Shown here: piece after piece, positions 7,171 to 15,906 of the stretch | Position numbering within the stretch: the stretch's first letter is position 1 | How the letters are laid out: the number at the start of each line of letters is the position of its first letter | Notes under the pieces: model-generated | Databases searched by the model: none | Told to the model about the DNA's origin: nothing | What the model saw: only the letters and a program-made list of their open reading frames with translations | Program-made: the position numbers and the translations under genes | Assembly: GCF_020084865.1 (NCBI RefSeq) | Contig: NZ_CP071953.1 | Coordinates: 1,488,001-1,552,000 of the forward strand | Reading direction: 5' to 3' | DNA: 64,000 nt | Source: Candidatus Kaistella beijingensis | GTDB lineage: Bacteria > Bacteroidota > Bacteroidia > Flavobacteriales > Weeksellaceae

Positions 7171-7530
7171 ATGAGTAAATTAGGTTTTGTTTACATAATG
7201 ACCAATCAAAATCGCACGACACTTTACCTAGGTGTTACAAATGATTTATGCAGAAGAATTTATGAACACAAAAACCATCTAATCAAAAATTCTTTCACAG
7301 ACAAGTACAATCTAGAGTACTGCATTTATTTTGAGGAATACGCAAGAATGGATTTAGCCATAAAAAGGGAAAAGGAAATCAAAAAATGGAATCGACAGAA
7401 AAAGGAATCCTTAATAAATAAAGTAAATCCTAAATGGGAAATTGCAGCAACGGAAAAAGGGTTTAAAGTCGCTTCTTCATTTTCTGAAGAAATCAAAAAT
7501 ATCATGAATCAACTAAAAACCGAGGAATAG
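7171..7530 (+). CDS. Small GIY-YIG domain endonuclease
   Basis: The 119-residue product is a stand-alone GIY-YIG domain of the YhbQ/UPF0213 type: FVYIMTNQNRTTLYLGVTNDLCRRIYEHK has the VYI and YLG blocks (variant of GIY and YIG), the catalytic Arg in LCRRIYEH and the conserved Glu/Lys-rich helix DLAIKREKEIKKWNRQKK. The family is found widely in Bacteroidota; cellular role is not established. The ATG follows the palindromic unit by 23 nt after its right arm, and the stop is 3 nt before the helicase gene. The context suggests a repeat-associated nuclease, with a deleted copy of the same 5' end next to the first repeat. Confidence 0.88.
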   Translation: MSKLGFVYIMTNQNRTTLYLGVTNDLCRRIYEHKNHLIKNSFTDKYNLEYCIYFEEYARMDLAIKREKEIKKWNRQKKESLINKVNPKWEIAATEKGFKVASSFSEEIKNIMNQLKTEE

Positions 7531-7533
7531 AAT

Positions 7534-10500
7534 ATGAGCAACAATTACACCGTCATCAACGCTTCTGCCGGTTCGGGAAAGACTTATGCTTTGGTGCAGA
7601 ATCTTCTCGCAATCTGTTTGAAATATCCTTCCCAATCCGATAAAATCAGAAATATTTTGGCGCTGACTTTTACCAATAAAGCAGCAAACGAAATGAAGCA
7701 CCGAATTATCGAGTGGCTGAAAAATTTTAAAAAAGAAGATTTCGAGAGCAATCAGGATTTAATCAACATTCAGGAAAAGTTGAAGAAGGAAGGGGTAAAT
7801 GTTTCTTTGAAAGAACTTCACGAACGCTCGAAAAACATTCTCGATTATATTCTGCACCACTACTCGACTTTGAATATTGGAACGATCGACAAGTTCAATT
7901 CACGATTGGTTCGAAGTTTTTCGCACGAACTAGGTTTAGCACAGAATTTCAATTTGGAAATCAATGCAGAACCTTTTCTAATGGAAGCGGTGGATAAAAT
8001 GTTAGAGGAAATCGGCGCTGAAAACAACGTGTCCGATGCGTTTATGGATTATGTGAATTACAGTTTGGATAATAATGATCGAATCAATCTCAACAAAACT
8101 TTGTATGATTCTGCGAAGGAATATGTGCAAGACAAACATTATTTCCGACTGAATGAAAACAAGGATTTCGATTGGGAAGTTTACGAGCAATCGAAGAAAA
8201 ATTTGCGTGAAAGCATTAAAAATTTAAAGGAAGATTCCATTCAAATCGCGCAGGATTGTTTAAGTTTAATGAAAGAAAAAAATCTTCAACCCGATGATTT
8301 TTCCCGTGCAAGTGGCGGAACAATCGGCAAATTCTTTGAAAATGTTTTGAATCATTTTTTTAACAAAGACAAATTCCCGTTTCCTGCGGATGAAGAAGCG
8401 GTGCAGGAAAATTATAGGAAAGGCGCTTCCTCAAAGTCAAAAAACCGACAAGCAGAAATTCTTGAAATCCTCGATTATTTGATTGATAGCCGTCAAAAAA
8501 TCATCTCAAATTATATTCTTTCCAAGAAAAAGGAGAAAATTCTTCAAGCGATTCTGCCATTAAAAGTTAATAAAGAAATACAGGACAAATTAGCGGAAAT
8601 CGAGGAAGAAAACGATTTGGTTTTGCTCTCGAAATTCAATGTTTTGATTCATGAAAATCTTCGGGAAGAACCTTCCTCATTCATTTATGAAAAAGTGGGA
8701 ACTAAGTTTTCACATTATTTCTTCGATGAATTTCAGGACACGTCATTTATTCAGTGGCAAAATTTTCTGCCGTTGAGAGACCACGCTATTTCGCAAGAAA
8801 ACATGAGTTTCACATTGGTTGGAGACCCGAAACAAAGTATTTACCGTTTTCGTGGCGGTGATTCGCAATTGATGCTCGACATTATTAATAAGAAGGAAAA
8901 ATCACAATCATTTGCAGAATTAGAAAACCTCGAAAACAATTGGCGAAGTGCGAAAAACATTGTGGATTTCAACAATGAGCTTTACCAATTCATGTCGAAT
9001 TTTACGCAAGATGAACACAGGGATATTTTTGGAAACGGCTCTCATCAGATTTCAAAGTCAAAAATTAATGGTCGAGTTCTGGTGAATTTAATTGAAAACG
9101 CAACAAAATCAATTTATTACGAAGAAGTGGCCGCGAAAATGCAGGAAGATATTCAATCTTGTTTGGATAATGGTTTCAAGTTTTCCGACATCACCATTCT
9201 TTGTCGTGGAAATTTTGATATTTTCAGTTTCTCGCAACTCTTGGGGAATTTAAAAGTGAATTATCACGGGGAAGAAGTTTACATCAAAACCATCTCAGAA
9301 TCGGGCTTAACACTAAATTTATCGGCAACTCTCTTGGCTTTAACCGAATTTTTGCGTTGGGAACAAAATCCGAAAAATTTGCAGTTTCCGGTGAAAATGC
9401 TGTATTATTTGAAAGTTTTAGGAAGAATAAATGTGGAAGATTTCAGTGCGGAAATGTTGGAAATGCTGCAACTTGGCAACAAATCCGAAATGGAAAACTT
9501 CATTTTTGAGAAATACAGCATCGATTTGAAAAGCAAAGATTTGCTTCAATTGAATCTGTATAATTTCATCGAACATTTTCTGCAAGAATTTTCTGTAAAA
9601 GGAAAAGAAACCGATTTTCTCTTCAATTATCTGGAAATGCTTTTCGGTTATTCGCAAAACGCGGGTTCTACTTTGAAAGATTTTTTAAGATTTTGGGATG
9701 AAGAAGCCAATTCCACCACGATTCAAGCTTCGGAGAATGTCGATGCAGTACAGATTATGACGATTCACAAAGCAAAAGGATTGGAGTTTCCCGTGGTTTT
9801 TTTACCGATGGAAAACGAAAATAAGGACGGCAAATTTTCCAATTGGCTAAACGTGGATTTGGAAAACAGTTTGAGTTCTGTAAATATTAATGGGTTTGAA
9901 AAAGCGTTGGAAACTTACGATTCCGAAATGGCAGATTTTAATCAGAAAAACATTTATCAGAATTTAATTGACCGTTTTTGTTTGCAATATGTGGCGACAA
10001 CCCGGGCTGTAGAACAACTTTTTTTCTACATCCAAAAGCCGAACAAAACGAGCAACCACCTTGAAATCTACGAATTTTTTGAACCAAAAATCCCCACAAA
10101 TGAATTTGGAGAAGAATATTCATCTTTTGATTTGTATGAAGTTTCAGAGCCGGAATTGAAAAAGCAGATTCCTTCAAAAAGTTCGGAGTTTGCAACGATG
10201 CCGATTGATTTTAGTCCTGAAAAAGAAAAAAATCCCGAAGCAATTAAAATTGCAACTCCTTCAAAAAGCTACCAAAACCGTATTGAAAAAGTTAGAATCG
10301 GAATCTTCACCCATGAAATCCTAGCAAAGATCAATTCCGCAAGAGACGTGGAAAAAGTTTTGGAAGCCTACCTTTTAGAAGGAACAATAACTTCCGAGGA
10401 AAAAATTGAAATCACCGATCGGATTTTCAATATCATTAATAACGAAAAATACTCAAAATATTTTATTGAAAATCAATTGGTTATCAATGAAAAAGACATC

Positions 10501-10692
10501 ATGATTTCCGAAAACGGTGACTCCAAAATTTATCGTCCCGACCGAATGATTGAAACTGAAAACGGAACCATAATCATCGATTTCAAGACAGGAGAGGAAA
10601 AAGAAAAGCACCAACAGCAACTCAATGAGTACAAATCGGTGCTTGAAAAATTGGGTAAAACCGTGGTGGAAACGAAGATTGTATATGTATAA
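7534..10692 (+). CDS. UvrD-family helicase fused to RecB-type nuclease (AddA/RecB-like)
   Basis: The 1052-residue enzyme has an N-terminal superfamily 1 helicase core: Walker A ASAGSGKT (residues 10-17), TFTNKAANEMKHRI (motif Ia), DEFQDTS (Walker B), GDPKQSIYRFRGGD (motif III) and VQIMTIHKAKGLEFPVVFLP (motif V). The C-terminal 150 residues hold a PD-(D/E)XK nuclease: PDRMIETENGTIIIDFKTG then a QQ..EY helix. This is the AddA/RecB layout for processing double-strand breaks before recombination. The usual AddB partner is not adjacent. It starts 3 nt after the GIY-YIG gene on the same strand and may be co-transcribed with it. Confidence 0.9.
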   Translation: MSNNYTVINASAGSGKTYALVQNLLAICLKYPSQSDKIRNILALTFTNKAANEMKHRIIEWLKNFKKEDFESNQDLINIQEKLKKEGVNVSLKELHERSKNILDYILHHYSTLNIGTIDKFNSRLVRSFSHELGLAQNFNLEINAEPFLMEAVDKMLEEIGAENNVSDAFMDYVNYSLDNNDRINLNKTLYDSAKEYVQDKHYFRLNENKDFDWEVYEQSKKNLRESIKNLKEDSIQIAQDCLSLMKEKNLQPDDFSRASGGTIGKFFENVLNHFFNKDKFPFPADEEAVQENYRKGASSKSKNRQAEILEILDYLIDSRQKIISNYILSKKKEKILQAILPLKVNKEIQDKLAEIEEENDLVLLSKFNVLIHENLREEPSSFIYEKVGTKFSHYFFDEFQDTSFIQWQNFLPLRDHAISQENMSFTLVGDPKQSIYRFRGGDSQLMLDIINKKEKSQSFAELENLENNWRSAKNIVDFNNELYQFMSNFTQDEHRDIFGNGSHQISKSKINGRVLVNLIENATKSIYYEEVAAKMQEDIQSCLDNGFKFSDITILCRGNFDIFSFSQLLGNLKVNYHGEEVYIKTISESGLTLNLSATLLALTEFLRWEQNPKNLQFPVKMLYYLKVLGRINVEDFSAEMLEMLQLGNKSEMENFIFEKYSIDLKSKDLLQLNLYNFIEHFLQEFSVKGKETDFLFNYLEMLFGYSQNAGSTLKDFLRFWDEEANSTTIQASENVDAVQIMTIHKAKGLEFPVVFLPMENENKDGKFSNWLNVDLENSLSSVNINGFEKALETYDSEMADFNQKNIYQNLIDRFCLQYVATTRAVEQLFFYIQKPNKTSNHLEIYEFFEPKIPTNEFGEEYSSFDLYEVSEPELKKQIPSKSSEFATMPIDFSPEKEKNPEAIKIATPSKSYQNRIEKVRIGIFTHEILAKINSARDVEKVLEAYLLEGTITSEEKIEITDRIFNIINNEKYSKYFIENQLVINEKDIMISENGDSKIYRPDRMIETENGTIIIDFKTGEEKEKHQQQLNEYKSVLEKLGKTVVETKIVYV

Positions 10693-10693
10693 A

Positions 10694-10735
10694 CACGACA
10701 TGTGAAGTACGAAATGTGAATTACGAAACTTCAAC
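10694..10735. repeat. 7-nt period repeat array
   Basis: Six heptamers in a row (CACGACA, TGTGAAG, TACGAAA, TGTGAAT, TACGAAA, CTTCAAC) starting 1 nt after the helicase stop. One of six arrays with the same period in this window. Confidence 0.65.
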
Positions 10736-10742
10736 ACTTAAA

Positions 10743-12671
10743 CTATTTTTTAACCGCGGTTACAACTTGCGCTTCCTGTTTGGCAATGTTGTCGAAAATT
10801 TGGGTAAAAGCTGGGTAATATTCTTTCGGGAAAACCGAATCGTCCACGTTTACAATACTTTCGACCGTAAGTTTATTTCCCGCTTGAGTTACGAGATACG
10901 TATATTGCAGTGCACTGTCCTCGGTTCTGAATTTTTTAGATTTTGGCACGTTTTCAAATACGTAACCTTCTGGTAAAGTAATGGTTACTTTCTTAATTTT
11001 ATCATAAGCGGAGTAAAATTCCAGCGGAGCTTTGCGTGGTTCCTTTTGGTTGAAGTCGTGATTTTGGGAGTAAAGAAACAATAGCGGATTAAAAACCAAC
11101 TTATTACCAATCACGTCCACAAAAGTATCGGAGGTAAAGTCGAAACTGGTTTCAAAATCATTGTTTTCCTGCAAACCGTGCTTTAAATTGGTGAGAGAAA
11201 ATTTGTATTTGTCTTTGTATGTTTTTGTATAGTCCTCTTTATTTTCAAGATAATTTTCATTAACAACCATTGCGTAAAGTTTGGTGTCGCGATCCGAAAA
11301 ATGTCCTTCGAAAGTTCCATCCGGATTCATTTTAGCATCAACCGTTAGAAGCGTTTTACTTGTGTCTGGATAGAAGATATCGATTTGCTTCATTTCCTTT
11401 TTACCAACGGCCAAGCCATAATAATTCAACGCTTTGGGTGCAATCATATTGATTTCGCTTTGTTTTACCGTCCCATCCAAAAGATAAAATTTTCCTTCAT
11501 CTTCAAATGAAGCCAACACATAATTCAACTGCGCTATTGAGGGACTATAAGAAAGGAGCACACCTCTTTTTACTGTTGAAAGCACGACAGGATCTGCGTC
11601 GATATCTGCACTTCTCAAAAGCATGGTAAGCAAAAGATTGATTTCTGCCGTATTTCCGGTTTTGCTACTGATTAAATTCCTGATTCCTTTGTCGGTGAAG
11701 ACATCGTCCTCCTTATTCCATGTATAATTTTTTTGAACGAATTTAAGAATTGCGGCGGCTTTTTCCATTGTGGGAAGCGCTTTGATTTCTGTTGGCAGCA
11801 ATTCTTTTACCAGGCTTTGCTTTTTTAGTTGCTCACCGAAATCGTCATTTTCCATCAGTCTTTTTCGAACATCGTTCCAGGAAAGCGTGTACGATTTTAG
11901 CTGATTGTCAAAGACGGCAGAATTAAGTTCTGCTTTGATTCCGGTTTTATAATTTTCGTTGTTCTGAACATATTTCTCATCCTTGAAAGCGGGTACATTT
12001 TCATAACCAAAGCGGTACACCTCATATTCGCCGCCATAAATATTTTGAGGACCCGTCTCTCTGTGCGTTGGCGAAATACTTCCTTTGTAATTAATACTGT
12101 AACCAAGCGGTTTTGGTGTTTCGAAAACATATTCCACGTAACGGACAGGAATTTCCTCTTCGATCAAAACTCTTGGTGTAGAGCCTAAGAATGGGGTAAG
12201 AACTGAATAAGAGTATTCTACAACCGACCCATTTTTAACGTTCGGAAAAGCGAATTTCGTGATGTTGTAATTTTTATCTTCGGTTGATTTATACTTTTGA
12301 TCGCGTTCTACCTTAGTCACAACAATTTTGCCACCTTCATAATTAAAAGTATTGGCTTTTAGGTTGCTCAAAGTTTCTCTACTTCCCTTGTTGTTATCAT
12401 AGGTTTGTATTTCCTGATTCAAAAATTTGGAGGCGTTGTCTTTGTTGTAGATTTTCACACGATCAACCACATCTTTATATAAATAGCCGTTGTAATCAAT
12501 CCGCATGTGGATGGATCGGTACAAAACTTCCGCAGGTGCATCTTGTTGAGCTGTTGATTTTTCGCTCTTCAAATCTTCTTCCGAGAGTTTAGGTGTATTA
12601 AGAAATTTGTGCTGTCCAAAGAAAATTCCGGAAACAAAAACAGGAATAAAAAGTAAACTTCTCTTGATCAT
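10743..12671 (-). CDS. DUF3857 / transglutaminase-like protein lacking catalytic residues
   Basis: The 642-residue protein has a signal peptide (about 1-19), an N-terminal DUF3857 beta domain (about 55-235), a transglutaminase-like region (about 300-410) and a C-terminal DUF3858-like beta domain. At the places of the Cys-His-Asp triad it has Thr341 (in TGNTAEINLLL instead of GDCK), Tyr383 (in LNYVL instead of NHV) and Asp398 (LLDGT), so only the Asp is kept and enzyme activity is not expected. It overlaps by 4 nt the stop of its upstream paralogue, which keeps the Cys and His. Location: periplasm or outer membrane, inferred. Function unknown. Confidence 0.85.
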   Translation of the reverse strand: MIKRSLLFIPVFVSGIFFGQHKFLNTPKLSEEDLKSEKSTAQQDAPAEVLYRSIHMRIDYNGYLYKDVVDRVKIYNKDNASKFLNQEIQTYDNNKGSRETLSNLKANTFNYEGGKIVVTKVERDQKYKSTEDKNYNITKFAFPNVKNGSVVEYSYSVLTPFLGSTPRVLIEEEIPVRYVEYVFETPKPLGYSINYKGSISPTHRETGPQNIYGGEYEVYRFGYENVPAFKDEKYVQNNENYKTGIKAELNSAVFDNQLKSYTLSWNDVRKRLMENDDFGEQLKKQSLVKELLPTEIKALPTMEKAAAILKFVQKNYTWNKEDDVFTDKGIRNLISSKTGNTAEINLLLTMLLRSADIDADPVVLSTVKRGVLLSYSPSIAQLNYVLASFEDEGKFYLLDGTVKQSEINMIAPKALNYYGLAVGKKEMKQIDIFYPDTSKTLLTVDAKMNPDGTFEGHFSDRDTKLYAMVVNENYLENKEDYTKTYKDKYKFSLTNLKHGLQENNDFETSFDFTSDTFVDVIGNKLVFNPLLFLYSQNHDFNQKEPRKAPLEFYSAYDKIKKVTITLPEGYVFENVPKSKKFRTEDSALQYTYLVTQAGNKLTVESIVNVDDSVFPKEYYPAFTQIFDNIAKQEAQVVTAVKK

Positions 12672-14554
12672 AATTTGGTAATTAAAACTTTAGTGTAATC
12701 ACTTCCAGCAGTCTTTTTTCTGAAGGCGACGTATTCTTTATACTTTTCAACGGGATAAATTCCCTTTTTAATGGTAAGAACTCTGTGAACTAATAATTTA
12801 CCGTCTTTAAGGTTGTAATTAATGGTATAACTCCCGAACTCCGTGTTAATCTCGGAAGATTTGGGAATTTCCGAAAATTTGTATCCTTCCGGAATACTGT
12901 ATTCAATTTCGTAGTCGTCTTGAAACGGAAAAGCGGTTTCAAAGGGAAGTTTTCTTTCATCATTTCCCGAAAATGTAACTGCACTGTAGTAAGGCATCAC
13001 CGGAAAAAACAGGTCATTCCCGATTTTTTTTGAGAAACCATTCGCCTTAAAGTTTAAATCATAAACAATCTTAGCATCATCTCGATTATTCGTCAAATTC
13101 TGAATTTTGAGTTGATCGATTTTCAAGTGGTAATGTCTATTCTTTAACGCTTCCTGAATTTCGTCATTATTCATGGCGAAAAATTTTAGATTCATATCAT
13201 ATTGACCGCCAGTAAAAACAAAGTTTGCGTACGAATCAATACTTCCATCTTCGGCGAGTTTGATTTTTGCCATAATTTTTTCTTTGCTTTCTTCTGGTTT
13301 GTAAACTGGCGTATCGATGATTTCGATTCCGTTTTCCTTTACAGCAAGAACATTTCGGTTGTGTGAGGAATAAGAAAGATGATTAAAGGCAATCTTTTGT
13401 GAAGTATTTTCCAGCCATATCGTCTCTTTCTCGGTTGGAACCATCAAAATCACGTGGTTTCCAGAAAGTTTTGGGAAATCTTTGTCAAAACTGATTACAG
13501 ACTCGTCATCATAAATCACCGCATAATAAGATGGAATTCCAGCTGCGGTAAGTAAAGTTCGCATATAATTTGTCAAAGCTTTACAATCGCCATAACCTTT
13601 TTTGCTTACTTCCGATGCGGGCATCGGTTGCCATCCACCAATTCCCATTGCAATTAATACATATCGCGTCTTGTTCTGCATGTACTGATAAAGGGCTTTA
13701 ACCTTTTCAGAAGTTGTTCCCGATAAATTTAGAGCGGCAACTTCCGCCGAAATTTCTGGAGTAATACTTGAAACCGGATTAATAAGTTGGCTGTAATACC
13801 ATTTTCCGAAAGAATTCCAGTCCGTTAAATCTCCCTGCTTTCCTGCAAGTGAAAATTTTTCCGGTGAAAACTCGACTTTTGGAAGCAGGTAATCTATACT
13901 TGGGGAAAGTTCTTCCTCTTTTAAGGCAGGAATATTTTCATAGGAATACTTCGACACATTTCCTTCTTCAGATCTCGAAACTTTTGCCAATGGTTTATCG
14001 CTGATTTTGGTTCGGATCTTAATCCCCGAATTGTTGGTAATTGTAAGTTCACTTTTCTGCAGGGCAACATCAAATGAACGATAGGGGAGAAAGTTATTCA
14101 GATAAACTGTATTTGAGGTATTGGTTTCATAAGAATATTTAACGGTATAAGGATAATTTGTAGCCACCGGTTTGAAAACCAAAATCCGGTCATCAACATA
14201 AAGAGCGGCACTTCGGTTATTGGTATAATCTGAAAAATCGCTTTTTCCAAATTTTTTGATCAATTTTCCGGAGGAATCGAAAAGTTCTACTTTGATGTCG
14301 CTCACTTTTGTCGTAGGATTATAGGGAATCGCGACCAAGGCAAAATCTTCACCTGCTTTATTCAAAATCGTGATGACTTTTGTTTCCTTAACCGTCATAT
14401 CATTGACCGATTTCAACACATAATTTTCGGTGTTTTCACGAATGACCGCATTCGCATTGGCCAAAAGGTTTTCTGGAATTTCTGCCATACTGTAATTTTG
14501 GGTAAAACCGAATAGTGGCAGAATCGAAAATAACAATCTGTAGAGCTGCTTCAT
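12668..14554 (-). CDS. DUF3857 / transglutaminase-like protein with intact Cys-His
   Basis: The 628-residue exported protein has a signal peptide (about 1-18), DUF3857 (about 45-215), a transglutaminase core and a C-terminal DUF3858-like domain. The catalytic cysteine is Cys324 in GYGDCKALTNYM, the histidine His367 in GNHVILMV and the acid is Glu382 in WLENT (Asp in most relatives). It is the first gene of a two-gene operon with the inactive paralogue. Known relatives in Bacteroidota are annotated only by domain; a peptidase or crosslinking role in the envelope is inferred. Confidence 0.87.
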   Translation of the reverse strand: MKQLYRLLFSILPLFGFTQNYSMAEIPENLLANANAVIRENTENYVLKSVNDMTVKETKVITILNKAGEDFALVAIPYNPTTKVSDIKVELFDSSGKLIKKFGKSDFSDYTNNRSAALYVDDRILVFKPVATNYPYTVKYSYETNTSNTVYLNNFLPYRSFDVALQKSELTITNNSGIKIRTKISDKPLAKVSRSEEGNVSKYSYENIPALKEEELSPSIDYLLPKVEFSPEKFSLAGKQGDLTDWNSFGKWYYSQLINPVSSITPEISAEVAALNLSGTTSEKVKALYQYMQNKTRYVLIAMGIGGWQPMPASEVSKKGYGDCKALTNYMRTLLTAAGIPSYYAVIYDDESVISFDKDFPKLSGNHVILMVPTEKETIWLENTSQKIAFNHLSYSSHNRNVLAVKENGIEIIDTPVYKPEESKEKIMAKIKLAEDGSIDSYANFVFTGGQYDMNLKFFAMNNDEIQEALKNRHYHLKIDQLKIQNLTNNRDDAKIVYDLNFKANGFSKKIGNDLFFPVMPYYSAVTFSGNDERKLPFETAFPFQDDYEIEYSIPEGYKFSEIPKSSEINTEFGSYTINYNLKDGKLLVHRVLTIKKGIYPVEKYKEYVAFRKKTAGSDYTKVLITKL

Positions 14555-14575
14555 GTAATTTTAGACAGATGATGA

Positions 14576-15082
14576 TTAAACAGCGTTCGGATCAAAAACC
14601 CTTTGAGACAATTCCTGGTCAAAAAGATACATCGCGGAAGGATTATCACAAACCATTTTTATTTTGGTAACGAGTTGTGATGCACTTGCTTCCTCCTCCA
14701 CTTGTTCGTTTACAAACCATTGCAGAAATGAAACCGTTGCGAAATCACCTTCTTCATTCGCATTTTTCAAAATATTGAAAATACTTTGGGTGACGATTTT
14801 TTCATGTTCCAAAGCTTTTTCGAAAACGTCTTTTGCGTCTGCAAACACATGCGGCGGCTGATCGATTTGTCCTATGATGATTTCTGAACCCACATCATTC
14901 AGGTAATCAAACATTTTGTCGGCATGCATCAATTCCTCTTTGCTTTGAACACGGAAATAATTGGCAATCCCATCCAAATCCCTGGCGGAAAACCAGGCAG
15001 ACATTGACAAATAATATTGTGCGGCGTATTGTTCTTTGGTAATTTGTTCGTTGATTAACGTGGCGATTTTTTCACTGATCAT
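14576..15082 (-). CDS. ftnA: Ferritin (non-haem iron storage)
   Basis: The 168-residue four-helix protein has bacterial ferritin ferroxidase ligands: Glu in NEQITKEQYAAQYY, Glu and His in KEELMHADKM, Glu in LEHEKIVTQS and Gln-x-x-Glu region FLQWFVNEQVEEEASA. The C-terminal short helix is present. It oxidises and stores iron in the cytosol. A well-formed promoter (TTTG, 20 nt, TATATTTG) lies 19 nt or more upstream of the ATG. The gene is 21 nt upstream of the DUF3857 operon and could be read through into it. Confidence 0.95.
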   Translation of the reverse strand: MISEKIATLINEQITKEQYAAQYYLSMSAWFSARDLDGIANYFRVQSKEELMHADKMFDYLNDVGSEIIIGQIDQPPHVFADAKDVFEKALEHEKIVTQSIFNILKNANEEGDFATVSFLQWFVNEQVEEEASASQLVTKIKMVCDNPSAMYLFDQELSQRVFDPNAV

Positions 15083-15100
15083 AATTTATCTCTTTTTTAC

Positions 15101-15132
15101 CAAATATAAAGAATTTCCTTTGACAGCACAAA
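15101..15132 (-). promoter_or_regulatory. Ferritin promoter
   Basis: On the minus strand TTTG (15129-15132), 20 nt, then TATATTTG (15101-15108), matching the Bacteroidota -33/-7 consensus. It overlaps the T-run of the preceding terminator. Confidence 0.65.
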
Positions 15133-15158
15133 AAAAGCAGAGAAATAAAATTCTCTGC
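15131..15158 (-). terminator. Terminator after the Spy-like gene
   Basis: An 8-bp stem GCAGAGAA/TTCTCTGC (15137-15158) with a 6-nt loop, followed by a T-run on the minus strand, 30 nt after the stop codon at 15189. Confidence 0.85.
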
Positions 15159-15188
15159 TCCCACTTAAAAATAAAAATTATGAACTTG

Positions 15189-15599
15189 TTATTTTGCCGG
15201 CATTTTTCTCATTTGCATATCATGCATTTTTTTGCCTCTTCTATCCATTTGCTCCTGTTTTTGTGCTTCCCACTTTTTGTATTGTTCAGGAGTTAAGATT
15301 TGTTTCATTTCAGCCATGTGCTGTTCTTTTTTAGCTTTCCACTGTTCCATTTTTGCTTTTCTTTCAGCTTGGATTTGTGGCGCTTGAGCTTTTCTTTCAG
15401 CCATTCTTTTGTCCTGCAATGCTTTTACTTGAGCAACCTGCGCATCAGAAAGCCCTAAATCAGCCTGCATTTTTTTCAAATGTTCTGCTCTCTTTTGTTC
15501 CATTTGAGCGGGATCTTTCTGCATCATTTTTCCATCTTGCTGTGCCATTGCGAATGTTCCGAAAACTGCGAACGCTGCGCTTAAAACAATTTTTTTCAT
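15189..15599 (-). CDS. Spy/CpxP-like periplasmic protein
   Basis: The 136-residue exported protein has a signal peptide (MKKIVLSAAFAVFGTFAMAQ) and a long Lys/Gln/Met-rich helical body with two LSDAQVAQV/LTPEQYKKW elements that resemble the LTxxQ motifs of Spy/CpxP envelope chaperones. Similar small proteins are common in Flavobacteriia and are annotated only as DUF4890-like or hypothetical. A role in envelope stress or metal binding (13 Met residues) is inferred, not shown. It is transcribed alone, with a clear terminator. Confidence 0.7.
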   Translation of the reverse strand: MKKIVLSAAFAVFGTFAMAQQDGKMMQKDPAQMEQKRAEHLKKMQADLGLSDAQVAQVKALQDKRMAERKAQAPQIQAERKAKMEQWKAKKEQHMAEMKQILTPEQYKKWEAQKQEQMDRRGKKMHDMQMRKMPAK

Positions 15600-15906
15600 T
15601 TTGTAAATATTTCGTTAGTATTGTTATTTGTCTTTTTGATGTACAAATTCAATAATAGTTAAATATTTGACTCATAAAGTTTTGTTAAAGCGGATAAGAG
15701 TTGCGAGATGCGGGGTTCGAGTTGAGATATTAAAACAATTCTAATTGAAATTTTTAAGAAAGTTAATAACTTTTTTAAATCAACTTATTTCATGCAAAAA
15801 TTGATATCGCTAAGCCAAACAAGGCGTATTTTGTGAATGCAATTTTTAAAATAAACAAAGGCGTTTCAATTATTTTTGAAAAACAAAGGAATGGTTGTGA
15901 AAAAGT
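15600..15906. other. Gene-free interval with a 7-nt repeat array
   Basis: AT-rich interval upstream of the Spy-like gene. The only structure seen is a 7-nt-period array at 15698-15725 (GAGTTGC, GAGATGC, GGGGTTC, GAGTTGA). No coding or RNA gene was recognised. Confidence 0.6.
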
